From an uncultured Clostridia bacterium (GTDB taxonomy: Bacteria; Bacillota; Clostridia; TANB77; CAG-465), in the NCBI GenBank assembly GCA_944388585.1, contig CALXJI010000001.1, positions 1-64,000 on the forward strand: a stretch of DNA of 64,000 nt. Reading direction: 5' to 3'. Positions 52,250 to 61,489 of the stretch are shown here, piece after piece. The position numbers and the translations under genes were made by a program. The notes under the pieces are model-generated. The model ran no database searches. It saw only the letters and a list, made by a program, of their open reading frames with translations, and was not told where the DNA came from. Every line of letters begins with the position of its first letter. The stretch's first letter is position 1.

Positions 52250-54727
52250 ATGGGAAGAGGAAAAAGAGGAAGACCAAGTAAAAAAGAGCAAAAGACTATA
52301 ACAAATGACATGTTAGGTGGAGTTCTTGTAGTTCTTGGCCTTATTTTAGCAGTTTTTATAGGTTTTAAAAATGTTGGTAGTTTTGCACAGGTTTGTAAAG
52401 TAATATTTTTAGGAGCATTAGGAAATTCAGCTTATTCTTTTCCAATTCTCTTGATGATAATAGGAACATACTGTATAATGTCAGAAAAAAAAGTTAAGCC
52501 ATTATCTGAGTTAAGGAAGGGAATTGTAATTATTGTTCTTATTGCTGCTTTGTTTACCGTATTTACAAATAGTGAAATTTCAATATATTCTAATACAATA
52601 AAGACTATAGTAGATAGTATAAATGCAGGTATTGCAGGACAAGATTATGGTGGTGCTATTGGCACAATTATAGGTGGAGCATTAGCTGGAATTATTGGAA
52701 TAGTACCTACAAGAATATTATTACCTATATTTACATTTATACTTGCATTATTTTTATATAATATATCGTTTAAACAATTCTTTGGTGCTATATCATATGG
52801 TATAAATTATATAATTGATCATGTAAATCAAGTAATAGATACTTTATTTAGAGATGATGAAGTAAAGCAATATGAATATACAGATAATCTTGGAAATAAA
52901 GTTCCTAAACTCTCAAGGCGTGAAAAAGCAAGAATAGAAAAGGAACAGGAAAGATTAAAAGAAAAAGGAAGTAGTAATGTAGAAGATAACTTAATGTTAG
53001 ACAAAACAGAACAAGTTGAATTTGACTTTAACAAGCTTGGAGGAAAGCCAAGTGAAGCCGAAATAAAAGGTAAACAAAAAAGGGATGAATTCTTTAAGCT
53101 TCAAAAAGAAGAAAAGGAAGATAAGTCTGTAAAAGAAGTTTTAACTTTAGATCATACTGCTCATGTTGAAGATGACAATTATGTTTTTCCATCAATAGAT
53201 TTACTTGCAGTTCCAAAGCAAGGTGAGGTTTTTGATAGAAAAGCAATACATGGTGTTGCTGTAAAGCTTCAAAAAACTTTAGCAAGTTTTGGAGTTGATG
53301 CAAAAGTAACAAATATTACAAAAGGTCCTACTGTAACTAGATATGAACTTACTCCAAGTACAGGTGTTAAGGTAAGTAAAATAGTGAATTTATCTGATGA
53401 TATAGCTTTAAATTTGGCAGCTAAGTCTATAAGAATTGAAGCTCCTATTCCTGGAAAAGCTGCAGTTGGAATCGAGGTACCTAATGCAATATGTGAATCT
53501 GTTATGTTAAGAGAAGTAATAGAATCAGATACATTTAAAAATCATAAATCAAAGCTTGCTTTTGCTTTAGGAAAAGATGCTGCAGGAGAAGTGTGTGTGG
53601 GAGACATAGCAAAAATGCCACATGTTCTTATTGCCGGTGCTACAGGATCAGGTAAGAGTGTATGCATTAATTCAATAATTGTATCTATATTATATAAAGC
53701 AAAACCTAGTGAGGTAAAGATGATTTTAGTTGATCCAAAAATGGTTGAACTATCTGGATATAATGGAATACCACATTTATTAATACCAGTAGTAACAGAT
53801 CCTAAAAAAGCTGCTGGTGCATTAAATTGGGCAGTACAAGAAATGGTAAATAGATATAATTTGTTTGCATCAAAAGGAGTAAAAGATATAAAAGGATATA
53901 ATTTTGTAATGGAAAAAGAATCAGAAGGAGTAAAATTACCACAAATTGTAATAATAATAGATGAACTTGCAGATTTAATGATGGTTGCTCCAAATGATGT
54001 TGAAGATGCAATATGTAGACTTGCTCAGATGGCAAGAGCTGCAGGTATGCATTTAGTTATTGCAACTCAAAGACCATCTGTTGATGTAATTACTGGTATA
54101 ATTAAAGCAAATATACCATCTCGTATAGCATTTACAGTATCTTCACAAGTAGACTCTAGAACAATTTTAGATATGGCAGGAGCAGAAAAACTACTTGGAA
54201 AAGGTGATATGCTATATTATCCTGTTGGAGAGACTAAGCCTTTAAGAATGCAGGGTACGTTTATATCTGAAAAAGAAATAGAAAGTATAGTAGATGAAAT
54301 AAAATCCAATACTGATGTAAAATATAACAATGATATTATAGAAAGTATTGAAAAGGCAAATGGAAAAGGTACAAAAGCTGATGACGATGAACAAGATGAT
54401 GCAGATGAGTTATTAAATGATGCAATTGATCTTGTAATGGATATGGGGCAAGCGTCCGCATCAATGTTACAAAGAAAATTTAAAATAGGATATTCCAGAG
54501 CTGGAAGAATTGTTGACCAGATGGAAGCAAGAGGACTAATATCTGGATATGACGGCAGTAAGCCAAGACAAGTATTGATTTCTAAAGAAGAATGGCAAGA
54601 GTTGAAAATGGGTAATAGTGCGAACAATGTTGAAAATAATAATGAATCAGATGATGGTAACATGCAAAGTAGTGCAGAAAATCTGGAAAATGTTCAAAAA
54701 AAGTCAAATGTTGATATAGAATTGTAA
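52250..54727 (+). CDS. ftsK: DNA translocase FtsK/SpoIIIE
   Basis: This 825-residue protein has four N-terminal helices (residues about 20-180), a charged linker, a RecA-like motor with Walker A GATGSGKSV and Walker B IIIDELADLMM, and a C-terminal gamma winged-helix (about 720-785, with LQRKFKIGYSRAGRIVDQME) that reads chromosome polarity signals. It pumps DNA through the septum in division and, as SpoIIIE, into the forespore. GAGGT lies upstream of ATG 52250. It sits between the coiled-coil and def genes. Confidence 0.93.
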   Translation: MGRGKRGRPSKKEQKTITNDMLGGVLVVLGLILAVFIGFKNVGSFAQVCKVIFLGALGNSAYSFPILLMIIGTYCIMSEKKVKPLSELRKGIVIIVLIAALFTVFTNSEISIYSNTIKTIVDSINAGIAGQDYGGAIGTIIGGALAGIIGIVPTRILLPIFTFILALFLYNISFKQFFGAISYGINYIIDHVNQVIDTLFRDDEVKQYEYTDNLGNKVPKLSRREKARIEKEQERLKEKGSSNVEDNLMLDKTEQVEFDFNKLGGKPSEAEIKGKQKRDEFFKLQKEEKEDKSVKEVLTLDHTAHVEDDNYVFPSIDLLAVPKQGEVFDRKAIHGVAVKLQKTLASFGVDAKVTNITKGPTVTRYELTPSTGVKVSKIVNLSDDIALNLAAKSIRIEAPIPGKAAVGIEVPNAICESVMLREVIESDTFKNHKSKLAFALGKDAAGEVCVGDIAKMPHVLIAGATGSGKSVCINSIIVSILYKAKPSEVKMILVDPKMVELSGYNGIPHLLIPVVTDPKKAAGALNWAVQEMVNRYNLFASKGVKDIKGYNFVMEKESEGVKLPQIVIIIDELADLMMVAPNDVEDAICRLAQMARAAGMHLVIATQRPSVDVITGIIKANIPSRIAFTVSSQVDSRTILDMAGAEKLLGKGDMLYYPVGETKPLRMQGTFISEKEIESIVDEIKSNTDVKYNNDIIESIEKANGKGTKADDDEQDDADELLNDAIDLVMDMGQASASMLQRKFKIGYSRAGRIVDQMEARGLISGYDGSKPRQVLISKEEWQELKMGNSANNVENNNESDDGNMQSSAENLENVQKKSNVDIEL

Positions 54728-54743
54728 TGGAGGTAAATTTTAA

Positions 54744-55220
54744 ATGGCAATTAGAGAGATTAGAAAAGATGGGGATGATATATTAAAGAAAAAATCTAAA
54801 GAAATAGAAGTAATAGATGATAAAATAAAACAATTAGGACAAGACATGCTTGATACAATGTATAAAAATGATGGTATAGGACTTGCAGCGTGCCAAGTTG
54901 GTATGTTAAAAAGAATGATAGTATATGATATAAGGTATATTGAAGAAGACGCCAAAAAAGAAGGACATATATTAATTAACCCAAAAATAACATCTAGATC
55001 TAAAGCTATGATAGAAGTAGAAGAGGGATGTTTATCTTTTCCAGATCTATATAAAAATGTTGTAAGACATGAAAAAGTTACTGTTGAGTACACTGATATA
55101 GATGGTAAGAGGAAAAAAATAAATGCAAAAGATATAGAAGCTGTAGTACTTCAACATGAAATAGATCATTTAGATGGAATTGTATTTTTAGATAGATATG
55201 ATGAACAAAATAAGCACTAA
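54744..55220 (+). CDS. def: Peptide deformylase
   Basis: This 158-residue iron enzyme removes the N-formyl group from new proteins. All three motifs are intact: GIGLAACQ (residues 44-51), EEGCLSF and QHEIDHLDG with the metal Cys and two His. Length is normal. It follows ftsK by 16 nt with GGAGG. Fmt lies two genes later, a common functional pairing. Confidence 0.94.
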   Translation: MAIREIRKDGDDILKKKSKEIEVIDDKIKQLGQDMLDTMYKNDGIGLAACQVGMLKRMIVYDIRYIEEDAKKEGHILINPKITSRSKAMIEVEEGCLSFPDLYKNVVRHEKVTVEYTDIDGKRKKINAKDIEAVVLQHEIDHLDGIVFLDRYDEQNKH

Positions 55221-55231
55221 AGGTGAAAAGT

Positions 55232-56128
55232 ATGAAGATAATTTCAGATTTTATTAAAAATTTAGGATTTACATTTTCTATTAGAAGATTGAAAAAAGCA
55301 ATTATATTAGTATTATTATTTTCATTTATTGGTATAGGCGTATATTTGTTTTTTAAGTATGAATCTTCAGATGAAGGACTTAAAAGAATGTATATTAATG
55401 AAGTATCAAAAAAATATGATTTAAAAGATAATAAAATTATAGATATAGAAAAAAAAGATGTAAATAATGATAAAATAGATGATTATGTCTTTATTATTGG
55501 TAAAGAAGTAAGAAGTGATAGTAATTCTTTAAATTCAATAGTAGAATTATATGAAAATGTTAGTTTAGTAATAATTGATAATAAAAGTAATGAAGTAAAG
55601 CAATATGATACACAAAAAAATTTTAAGGCAGATGTAGACTTAAATATATGTGAAGATGAAAGACAAATGTATTTTTTAGTATCTGATCTTAGTGGAAATG
55701 TTTTACTAAGTATAATGGATGAGTCTAGTAATTTAATTGATATAGTTAAAAATACAACAGAAAATGAATTTTTAGGATATACAATTTATACTAGTCAAAA
55801 TAATGAAAATGAAGGCGTACTAAATGTTAATATAGATAATTTTTCAAAGAACTATTTAAATGAATACACTGATACAGTGCAATTAAATTTAATGGAAAAT
55901 GAAATAGATATCTCTAATTTTAGGGAAACGTATTTAAGAGATAAATTTTCTAATTTTATATTAAAGGATATAAATAATGATGGAATATTAGAATTTATAG
56001 GATATCAATATATATTATATAGCTTAGATGAGACTGTTACAGTAAATAAAACTGCTGGTGTTGTCGAGACTGTTTTTAATATTGAAGATAATAAGCTAAA
56101 ATTTAATAGTGTAAATATACATATATAA
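55232..56128 (+). CDS. Membrane-anchored protein with Asp-rich loops
   Basis: This 298-residue protein has one N-terminal helix (about residues 24-43) and an exterior part containing two short Asp-rich stretches (DVNNDKIDDYVF and DINNDGILEFIG) that resemble calcium-binding EF-hand/FG-GAP-type loops. I do not recognise the whole. ATG 55232 follows AAAGGTGA; the earlier GTG 55223 is too close. It starts 11 nt after def and ends in a weak terminator, so it lies within the def-fmt run but is not a usual member. Confidence 0.65.
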   Translation: MKIISDFIKNLGFTFSIRRLKKAIILVLLFSFIGIGVYLFFKYESSDEGLKRMYINEVSKKYDLKDNKIIDIEKKDVNNDKIDDYVFIIGKEVRSDSNSLNSIVELYENVSLVIIDNKSNEVKQYDTQKNFKADVDLNICEDERQMYFLVSDLSGNVLLSIMDESSNLIDIVKNTTENEFLGYTIYTSQNNENEGVLNVNIDNFSKNYLNEYTDTVQLNLMENEIDISNFRETYLRDKFSNFILKDINNDGILEFIGYQYILYSLDETVTVNKTAGVVETVFNIEDNKLKFNSVNIHI

Positions 56129-56154
56129 GATTAAGAGTTGAATCTTAATCTTTT
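56127..56154 (+). terminator. Weak terminator before fmt
   Basis: AAGATTAAGA pairs with TCTTAATCTT (loop GTTGAA) and is followed by TTTTG only, so read-through is probable. Confidence 0.6.
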
Positions 56155-56171
56155 GTTATAAGAAAGGTGAA

Positions 56172-57134
56172 GTGATTTCTTTGAGAAAAGACATAAGAGT
56201 GGTATTTATGGGGACTCCTGAATTTGCAAGAGAGTCATTAAAGATATTATATGAGGCAGGATATAATATAGTTGCTTGTTTTACTAATCCAGATAAACCA
56301 TCAGGAAGAGGCATGAAAATAAAATATTCTGCTGTAAAAGAATATGCACTAGAAAAAAATATACCAATATATCAACCTAAAAAATTAAGAAATAATGAAG
56401 AAATAATAGAAAAATTAAAAGAGCTAAAACCAGATTTTATAGCAGTTGTGGCATATGGTAAAATACTTCCAAAAGAAATATTAGATATTCCAAAATATGG
56501 ATGCGTAAATGTACATGGATCTTTACTTCCTAAATATAGAGGAGCTGCTCCTATGCAGTGGGCACTAATAAATGGAGAAGAAAAAACTGGTATTACAACT
56601 ATGTTTATGGATGTTGGAATGGATACTGGAGATATGCTCCTTAAAGAAGAATTAGAAATAAAAGATGATTATAATTTAGAAGATTTACATGATAAATTAA
56701 TGGTGATCGGTGGTAATTTGTTAGTTAAAACGTTAGATAAAATAGTTGATGGAACAATAAAAAGAGAAAAACAGCCACAAGAAGGAACTTATGCTCCTAT
56801 GATAACAAAAGAGATGACAAAGATAGATTTTAATAAAAATGCAAGAGATATATTCAATTTTGTAAGAGGTCTTTCTCCATTTCCTGGAACATATATGCAA
56901 TTAGATGATGGACGTAAGTTTAAAGTATATGACATTGAATATGTACAAGATAGTAATATAAATAGTGAAATTCATCCCGGAGATATTTTACTCATGTCTA
57001 AGAATGAGTTGTATATAAGATGTAAAGATGGATATATAAGTATAAAGACAATTCAACCTGAAAATTCTAAAAGAATGAATGTAAAAGCTTTTATGGCAGG
57101 GAATAGATTAAATATGTTAGATAAATTTATATAG
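56172..57134 (+). CDS. fmt: Methionyl-tRNA formyltransferase
   Basis: This protein of about 320 residues adds the formyl group of 10-formyl-THF to Met-tRNA. Motifs are VVFMGTPEFARESL, SGRGMK, the formyl-transfer site VNVHGSLLPKYRGAAP, DVGMDTGDML and the C-terminal OB-like domain. GTG 56172 is the first frame start, but TTG 56181 gives MRKDIRVVFMGTPEF and is closer to homologues; the ribosome binding site (AAAGG, then AAGTGAT) does not decide. With def it forms the formylation cycle. The usual rsmB gene after it is missing. Confidence 0.94.
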   Translation: MISLRKDIRVVFMGTPEFARESLKILYEAGYNIVACFTNPDKPSGRGMKIKYSAVKEYALEKNIPIYQPKKLRNNEEIIEKLKELKPDFIAVVAYGKILPKEILDIPKYGCVNVHGSLLPKYRGAAPMQWALINGEEKTGITTMFMDVGMDTGDMLLKEELEIKDDYNLEDLHDKLMVIGGNLLVKTLDKIVDGTIKREKQPQEGTYAPMITKEMTKIDFNKNARDIFNFVRGLSPFPGTYMQLDDGRKFKVYDIEYVQDSNINSEIHPGDILLMSKNELYIRCKDGYISIKTIQPENSKRMNVKAFMAGNRLNMLDKFI

Positions 57135-57148
57135 TTGGAGGAAAAAGT

Positions 57149-57469
57149 ATGGATTTAGATCAAATGCAAAAAAGAGTTTATCAAAATAAATTAAATAAGG
57201 GATTTAATGTAACAGATGTACCTAAAGAATTTTGCTATTTATATGGAGAAGTAGCAGAAGCATATGATGCATATTTAAAGAATAAAGAAGATTTGGGCGA
57301 AGAACTTGCAGATATTGCTATATATTTGCTTGGACTTTCTGAAATTTTAGGATACAATTTAAAAGAACAAATTGAATATAAAATGCAAAAAAATGAAAAA
57401 AGAGTATATAAAAAAGTTGGAAAAAGTTATATAAAAGTTGAAAATGGAGTAAATGAGGATGCACTTTAA
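57149..57469 (+). CDS. MazG-like nucleotide pyrophosphohydrolase
   Basis: This 106-residue all-helical protein has the MazG metal motif: EVAEAYDAY and then EELADIAIYLLGLSEILG (ExxE/ExxD pairs). It would hydrolyse (d)NTPs to monophosphates. It lies between fmt and rlmN, the position often held by rsmB. GGAGG precedes ATG. A short hairpin follows. Confidence 0.8.
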   Translation: MDLDQMQKRVYQNKLNKGFNVTDVPKEFCYLYGEVAEAYDAYLKNKEDLGEELADIAIYLLGLSEILGYNLKEQIEYKMQKNEKRVYKKVGKSYIKVENGVNEDAL

Positions 57470-57484
57470 AAGTGTGTCTTTTTC
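57457..57484 (+). terminator. Terminator after the MazG-like gene
   Basis: A 9-bp stem with two G-U pairs overlaps the stop codon and is followed by TTTTTC. Confidence 0.5.
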
Positions 57485-57513
57485 TTGAAATCTTAAAGAA
57501 TTTGTAGTATTAT
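57485..57513 (+). promoter_or_regulatory. Promoter of the recurring TAG-type form (3 of 5)
   Basis: TTGAAA, a 17-bp spacer ending in TAG and TATTAT lie 26 nt before ATG 57540. From TTTG through the TATATATG tail it matches the ybaK promoter closely. Confidence 0.75.
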
Positions 57514-57539
57514 ATATATGTTAATAAAAGGGAGAAGAA

Positions 57540-58616
57540 ATGGAAAAAATAAATATAAATGAATTAGATTTTGAAGAACTTGAGGATTTTATAGAGGAGC
57601 TTGGAGAAAAGAAATTTCATGCAAAGCAAATCTTTAAATGGATTCATAGAGAAAGAGTATTGTCTTTTGATGATATGAGTGATATATCAAAAGTGTTAAG
57701 AGAAAAATTAAAAGAAAAAGCATATATATTAGATCTTAAGGTAATTGAATGTCAAAAATCAAAAAAGGATGGTACAATGAAATTTCTAATAGAATTACCA
57801 GATAATAATGCGATAGAATCTGTTTTAATGAAATATCATCACGGAAATACCATTTGTGTATCGTCTGAAGTTGGATGTAAGATGGGATGTAAGTTTTGTG
57901 CTTCAACTAAAGAAGGATTTGTAAGGCAACTTAAAGCATCAGAAATTGAAGGACAATTACTTACAGTTGAAAGATATACAGGTGAAAAGATATCTAATAT
58001 AGTATATATGGGAATAGGTGAACCTTTAGATAATTATGATAATGTTGTAAAATCTATAAGGCAAATAAATTATCCATTAGGACTAAATATTGGAGCACGT
58101 CATATAAGTGTATCAACATGTGGAATAGTACCTAATATTTATAGGCTTGCACAAGAGAATATACAATGTACACTTTCTATTTCGTTACATGCAACCACTG
58201 ATGAAAAAAGAAGAGAAACAATGCCTATTGCAAATAAATATAGTATAAAAGAAATATTAGATGCATGTAAAGAATATATTAAATTAACAGGAAGAAGAAT
58301 ATCATTTGAATATGCCTTAATTTATAGACAAAATGACTCAAAAGAAGATGCAATAGCTCTTGCTAAATTATTGAGAGGAATGATTGCTCATGTAAATTTA
58401 ATACCTGTAAATGAGATAAAAAACGGCATATATAAAAAGGCTCCAGAAAAGAGAATAGAAGATTTTATGAACACTTTAAATTCATGCGGTGTTGTAACAA
58501 CAGTAAGAAGAGAACTTGGATCAGATATTGATGCTGCATGTGGCCAACTTAGAAATAAATATATAGATAAAAAAATTAATTTAGAAAATAAAAAATATGT
58601 AAAAAAGGATGAATGA
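57540..58616 (+). CDS. rlmN: 23S rRNA (adenine2503-C2)/tRNA methyltransferase
   Basis: This 358-residue radical SAM enzyme methylates A2503 of 23S rRNA and some tRNAs. The [4Fe-4S] motif is C113, C117, C120 (CKMGCKFCAS). Other marks are the SAM-binding GIGEPLDNYD and the two catalytic cysteines, the second in the C-terminal SDIDAACGQL. GGGAGAAG precedes the start. Length is normal. Confidence 0.95.
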   Translation: MEKININELDFEELEDFIEELGEKKFHAKQIFKWIHRERVLSFDDMSDISKVLREKLKEKAYILDLKVIECQKSKKDGTMKFLIELPDNNAIESVLMKYHHGNTICVSSEVGCKMGCKFCASTKEGFVRQLKASEIEGQLLTVERYTGEKISNIVYMGIGEPLDNYDNVVKSIRQINYPLGLNIGARHISVSTCGIVPNIYRLAQENIQCTLSISLHATTDEKRRETMPIANKYSIKEILDACKEYIKLTGRRISFEYALIYRQNDSKEDAIALAKLLRGMIAHVNLIPVNEIKNGIYKKAPEKRIEDFMNTLNSCGVVTTVRRELGSDIDAACGQLRNKYIDKKINLENKKYVKKDE

Positions 58617-58626
58617 GTAAAAACTA

Positions 58627-58656
58627 TTGAAAAAAGTTTGATTTCTTTGTTATAAT
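58627..58656 (+). promoter_or_regulatory. Promoter for prpC-pknB
   Basis: TTGAAA, an 18-bp spacer and TGT-TATAAT lie 20 nt before ATG 58677. Confidence 0.65.
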
Positions 58657-58676
58657 AAAAAATAAGAGGTGAAATG

Positions 58677-59414
58677 ATGAGATATACAGCTAGAACAGAT
58701 ATAGGGCTAAAAAGAGAACAGAACGAAGATAATTTTTTAGCAAAGATATATGATGAAGATGTAGCATTATTTATAGTAGCTGATGGACTTGGTGGTTATT
58801 CTAGTGGTGAGGTTGCAAGTAAAGTTGCAATAAACACTATAAGAGATAATTTTGAACAAAACATAGAAACCTTAAAAAAATCAGATGAAGAAAATATAAA
58901 AAAATTTTTAGAACAACTAGTTATAATTGCAAATGAAAAAATATATAACTTACAAAAATCAAATAAAAAATATAATGGAATGGGAACAACTATAGTTCTT
59001 GTTACTAAGCTTAAGAATAAATTGTACTATGAATCTGTAGGAGATAGTAGAATGTATTATATAAATGAAAATAAAGATACTATAGAGCAAATAACAGTTG
59101 ATGATACATATGTAAATGAGCTATTAAAGAAAAACTTAATTAAAAAAAGTGAAGTGGCAACACATCCTCAAAAACATATGTTAACAAAAGCACTTGGTAT
59201 TTTCGGAAAAATAGATGCACAAGTTAAAATTCTTGGTGTTGATAAAGGATATATTCTTTTATGTTCAGATGGATTAACAAATATGTTATCAAATGAAGAT
59301 ATTTTGCAAACTATAAGGGATAATAATTTTGTTATATTATCAGATAAATTAGTAGATTTTGCTAATATAAATGGTGGTATGGATAATATAACAGCGGTTG
59401 TTGTAGAAATATAA
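58677..59414 (+). CDS. prpC: PP2C-family Ser/Thr phosphatase
   Basis: This 245-residue protein has the PP2C metal motifs: RTDIGLKREQNEDNF, VADGLGGYSSGEVAS, GMGTTIVL, SVGDSRMYY, LCSDGLTNML and GMDNITAVV. It dephosphorylates PknB and its targets. AGAGGTG (58665-58671) is better spaced from ATG 58677 than from ATG 58674. It overlaps no gene but is 13 nt from pknB; the pair is typical of Firmicutes. Confidence 0.93.
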   Translation: MRYTARTDIGLKREQNEDNFLAKIYDEDVALFIVADGLGGYSSGEVASKVAINTIRDNFEQNIETLKKSDEENIKKFLEQLVIIANEKIYNLQKSNKKYNGMGTTIVLVTKLKNKLYYESVGDSRMYYINENKDTIEQITVDDTYVNELLKKNLIKKSEVATHPQKHMLTKALGIFGKIDAQVKILGVDKGYILLCSDGLTNMLSNEDILQTIRDNNFVILSDKLVDFANINGGMDNITAVVVEI

Positions 59415-59427
59415 AGGGGAGACATTT

Positions 59428-61407
59428 ATGGAATTAATAGGTAAAATACTTGCCGGAAGATATGAAGTTATTGAAAAAATTGGTGAAGGCGGAATGGCAT
59501 ATGTCTATAAGGCAAGAGATAATTTTTTAAATAGATATGTTGCTATAAAGGTTTTAAAAGATGAGTTTTCCAAAGACGAGGTATTTGTAAAAAGATTTAG
59601 AACTGAAGCACAAAGCGCAGCTTCATTAATACATCCAAATATTGTTTCAGTATTTGATGTTGGTGAAGATAAAGGCATAAGTTATATTGTTATGGAACTT
59701 TTAGAAAGTAAGACGTTAAAGGACTATATTCAAGCAAAAGGACCTTTATCTAGTGAACTTACATTAAAAATTGCAGTTCAAATTGCATCAGCATTAGAAG
59801 CTGCACATAAAGCTCATATTGTCCATAGAGATATAAAACCGCAAAATATAATGTTAAATCAAAATTTAGTAGCAAAAGTTACAGATTTTGGTATAGCAAA
59901 AGTTGCAAATACTAGTACAGCTACAATAACAAGTTTTGGTAAGACAATGGGATCTGTACATTATTTTTCACCAGAACATGCAAAAGGTGGATATACTGAT
60001 GCAAAGTCAGATTTATATTCTTTAGGAGTAGTGATGTATGAGATGGTAACAGGAAAGCTTCCATTTGATGCTGACTCTCCTGTATCTGTGGCACTAAAAC
60101 ATATACAGGAAATTCCTATAGAGCCTAAGAAAATAAATCCAAATGTAAGTCAAGCTTTAAATCAAATAATAATGAAAGCAATGGAAAAATCAACTGTTAA
60201 TAGATACCAAACAGCAACAGAGATGTTAACAGATATTTCTATTGCTCTTGCAAAACCAACATCTAGTCTTGTTGCTAGACCTCAAAGTTCTATTGAAGCT
60301 GGAGATACTCAAGTTATTCCAACATTAAATGATGCTGATGAAGAAAACTTAGTACCTAATGTTAGAACAAGGCAAAGCTCTAATAGAACTGCTTATACAC
60401 CAATAAAAGATGAGAAAAAGTCTAATACAGAAGAAAATAAAAATCAATTAAGTGAAGAAGAATTAAAAAAAGCAAAAAATAAAAAAATGACAATAATTGC
60501 TATCTTTGTTATTTTGATATTAGTAGTTGGAGGATTTTCTGGATTTGCAATAAATAAAATAATAAATAATGGGAAAGATCAAGAGATAGAAATTCCAAAT
60601 ATAGTGGGTAAAGATTTTGAAGAAGCACAAAAAGAATGTCAAGAAAGAGGACTAGAGCTTAAACAAAGAAGCTCGGACTATAATACAGATTATGAAGAAG
60701 GACAGATAATAACTCAAGATCCACAAGCTGGAACAATGACTAAAGAAAAAGTTATATATGCTGATGTAAGTAAAGGAACTAGAATGGTAAAGGTAACAAA
60801 TATAGAGGGAAAAGATATAAAGGTGGCAAAATACGAATTGGAAAATACATTAGGATTTGTAGTAGAACAAGAAAATGTAACATCAGATACTGTAGCTTCT
60901 GGAATAGTGATATCTCAAGAATATAAAGATGTAGAAAGACCATATGGAAGTGTTATAAAAGTACAAGTAAGCTCGGGAGATGGAAAAGCGCAAGTAGTTG
61001 TCCAAAATGTAGTAGGAAAAACTGAAGAAGAAGCGAGATCAATACTTGAGGGCCTAAATTTAAATGTTGAAGTTCAATATGATGTGGATAATAAAAAGCT
61101 AAATGGTACAGTTCTTGCACAATCATATCCTACAAATTCATTATTAAAGGAAGGAGATTTAATAACTATTACTGTAAATAGAAGAGAAATTAATAAGACA
61201 ATTACAGTAACTGGAATTCCATCTGGAACAAAAAGTGAAGATATTGAAGTAAGAGTAAGTATAGATGGTGGAGCATTAAATACAACAACATTTAACTATG
61301 ATGAAACTAATAATCAATTGACATTTACAATAAATGGATATGAGAACGTAAGATATGAAGTATCAGTAGATGGAAATTTAATTAAAAGTGGAGAAGAAAA
61401 TTTTTAG
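59428..61407 (+). CDS. pknB: PASTA-domain Ser/Thr protein kinase
   Basis: This 659-residue protein has a Hanks kinase domain (residues 10-275) with the glycine loop GEGGMAYVYK, Lys41 (VAIKVL), HRDIKPQN and DFGIAK, a juxtamembrane region, one helix (about 353-376), three PASTA repeats (about residues 388-452, 453-518 and 520-585), and a last beta domain (to 659) of unknown ligand. PASTA domains bind muropeptides or lipid II; the kinase then regulates growth, division and spore exit from dormancy. It follows prpC and precedes rsgA as in many Firmicutes. Confidence 0.95.
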   Translation: MELIGKILAGRYEVIEKIGEGGMAYVYKARDNFLNRYVAIKVLKDEFSKDEVFVKRFRTEAQSAASLIHPNIVSVFDVGEDKGISYIVMELLESKTLKDYIQAKGPLSSELTLKIAVQIASALEAAHKAHIVHRDIKPQNIMLNQNLVAKVTDFGIAKVANTSTATITSFGKTMGSVHYFSPEHAKGGYTDAKSDLYSLGVVMYEMVTGKLPFDADSPVSVALKHIQEIPIEPKKINPNVSQALNQIIMKAMEKSTVNRYQTATEMLTDISIALAKPTSSLVARPQSSIEAGDTQVIPTLNDADEENLVPNVRTRQSSNRTAYTPIKDEKKSNTEENKNQLSEEELKKAKNKKMTIIAIFVILILVVGGFSGFAINKIINNGKDQEIEIPNIVGKDFEEAQKECQERGLELKQRSSDYNTDYEEGQIITQDPQAGTMTKEKVIYADVSKGTRMVKVTNIEGKDIKVAKYELENTLGFVVEQENVTSDTVASGIVISQEYKDVERPYGSVIKVQVSSGDGKAQVVVQNVVGKTEEEARSILEGLNLNVEVQYDVDNKKLNGTVLAQSYPTNSLLKEGDLITITVNRREINKTITVTGIPSGTKSEDIEVRVSIDGGALNTTTFNYDETNNQLTFTINGYENVRYEVSVDGNLIKSGEENF

Positions 61408-61411
61408 AATT

Positions 61412-61437
61412 AGGGGCATAAAGTGCTCCCTTTTTTT
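61412..61437 (+). terminator. Terminator after pknB
   Basis: AGGGGCA pairs with TGCTCCCT (one G-U pair) and is followed by seven T. Confidence 0.75.
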
Positions 61438-61438
61438 C

Positions 61439-61467
61439 TTGAAAAGTTTTAATTTTTATAGTAATAT
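61439..61467 (+). promoter_or_regulatory. Promoter of the recurring TAG-type form (4 of 5)
   Basis: TTGAAA, a 17-bp spacer ending in TAG and TAATAT lie 22 nt before ATG 61490. Confidence 0.7.
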
Positions 61468-61489
61468 ATATGTATATTAAGGAGAATAT

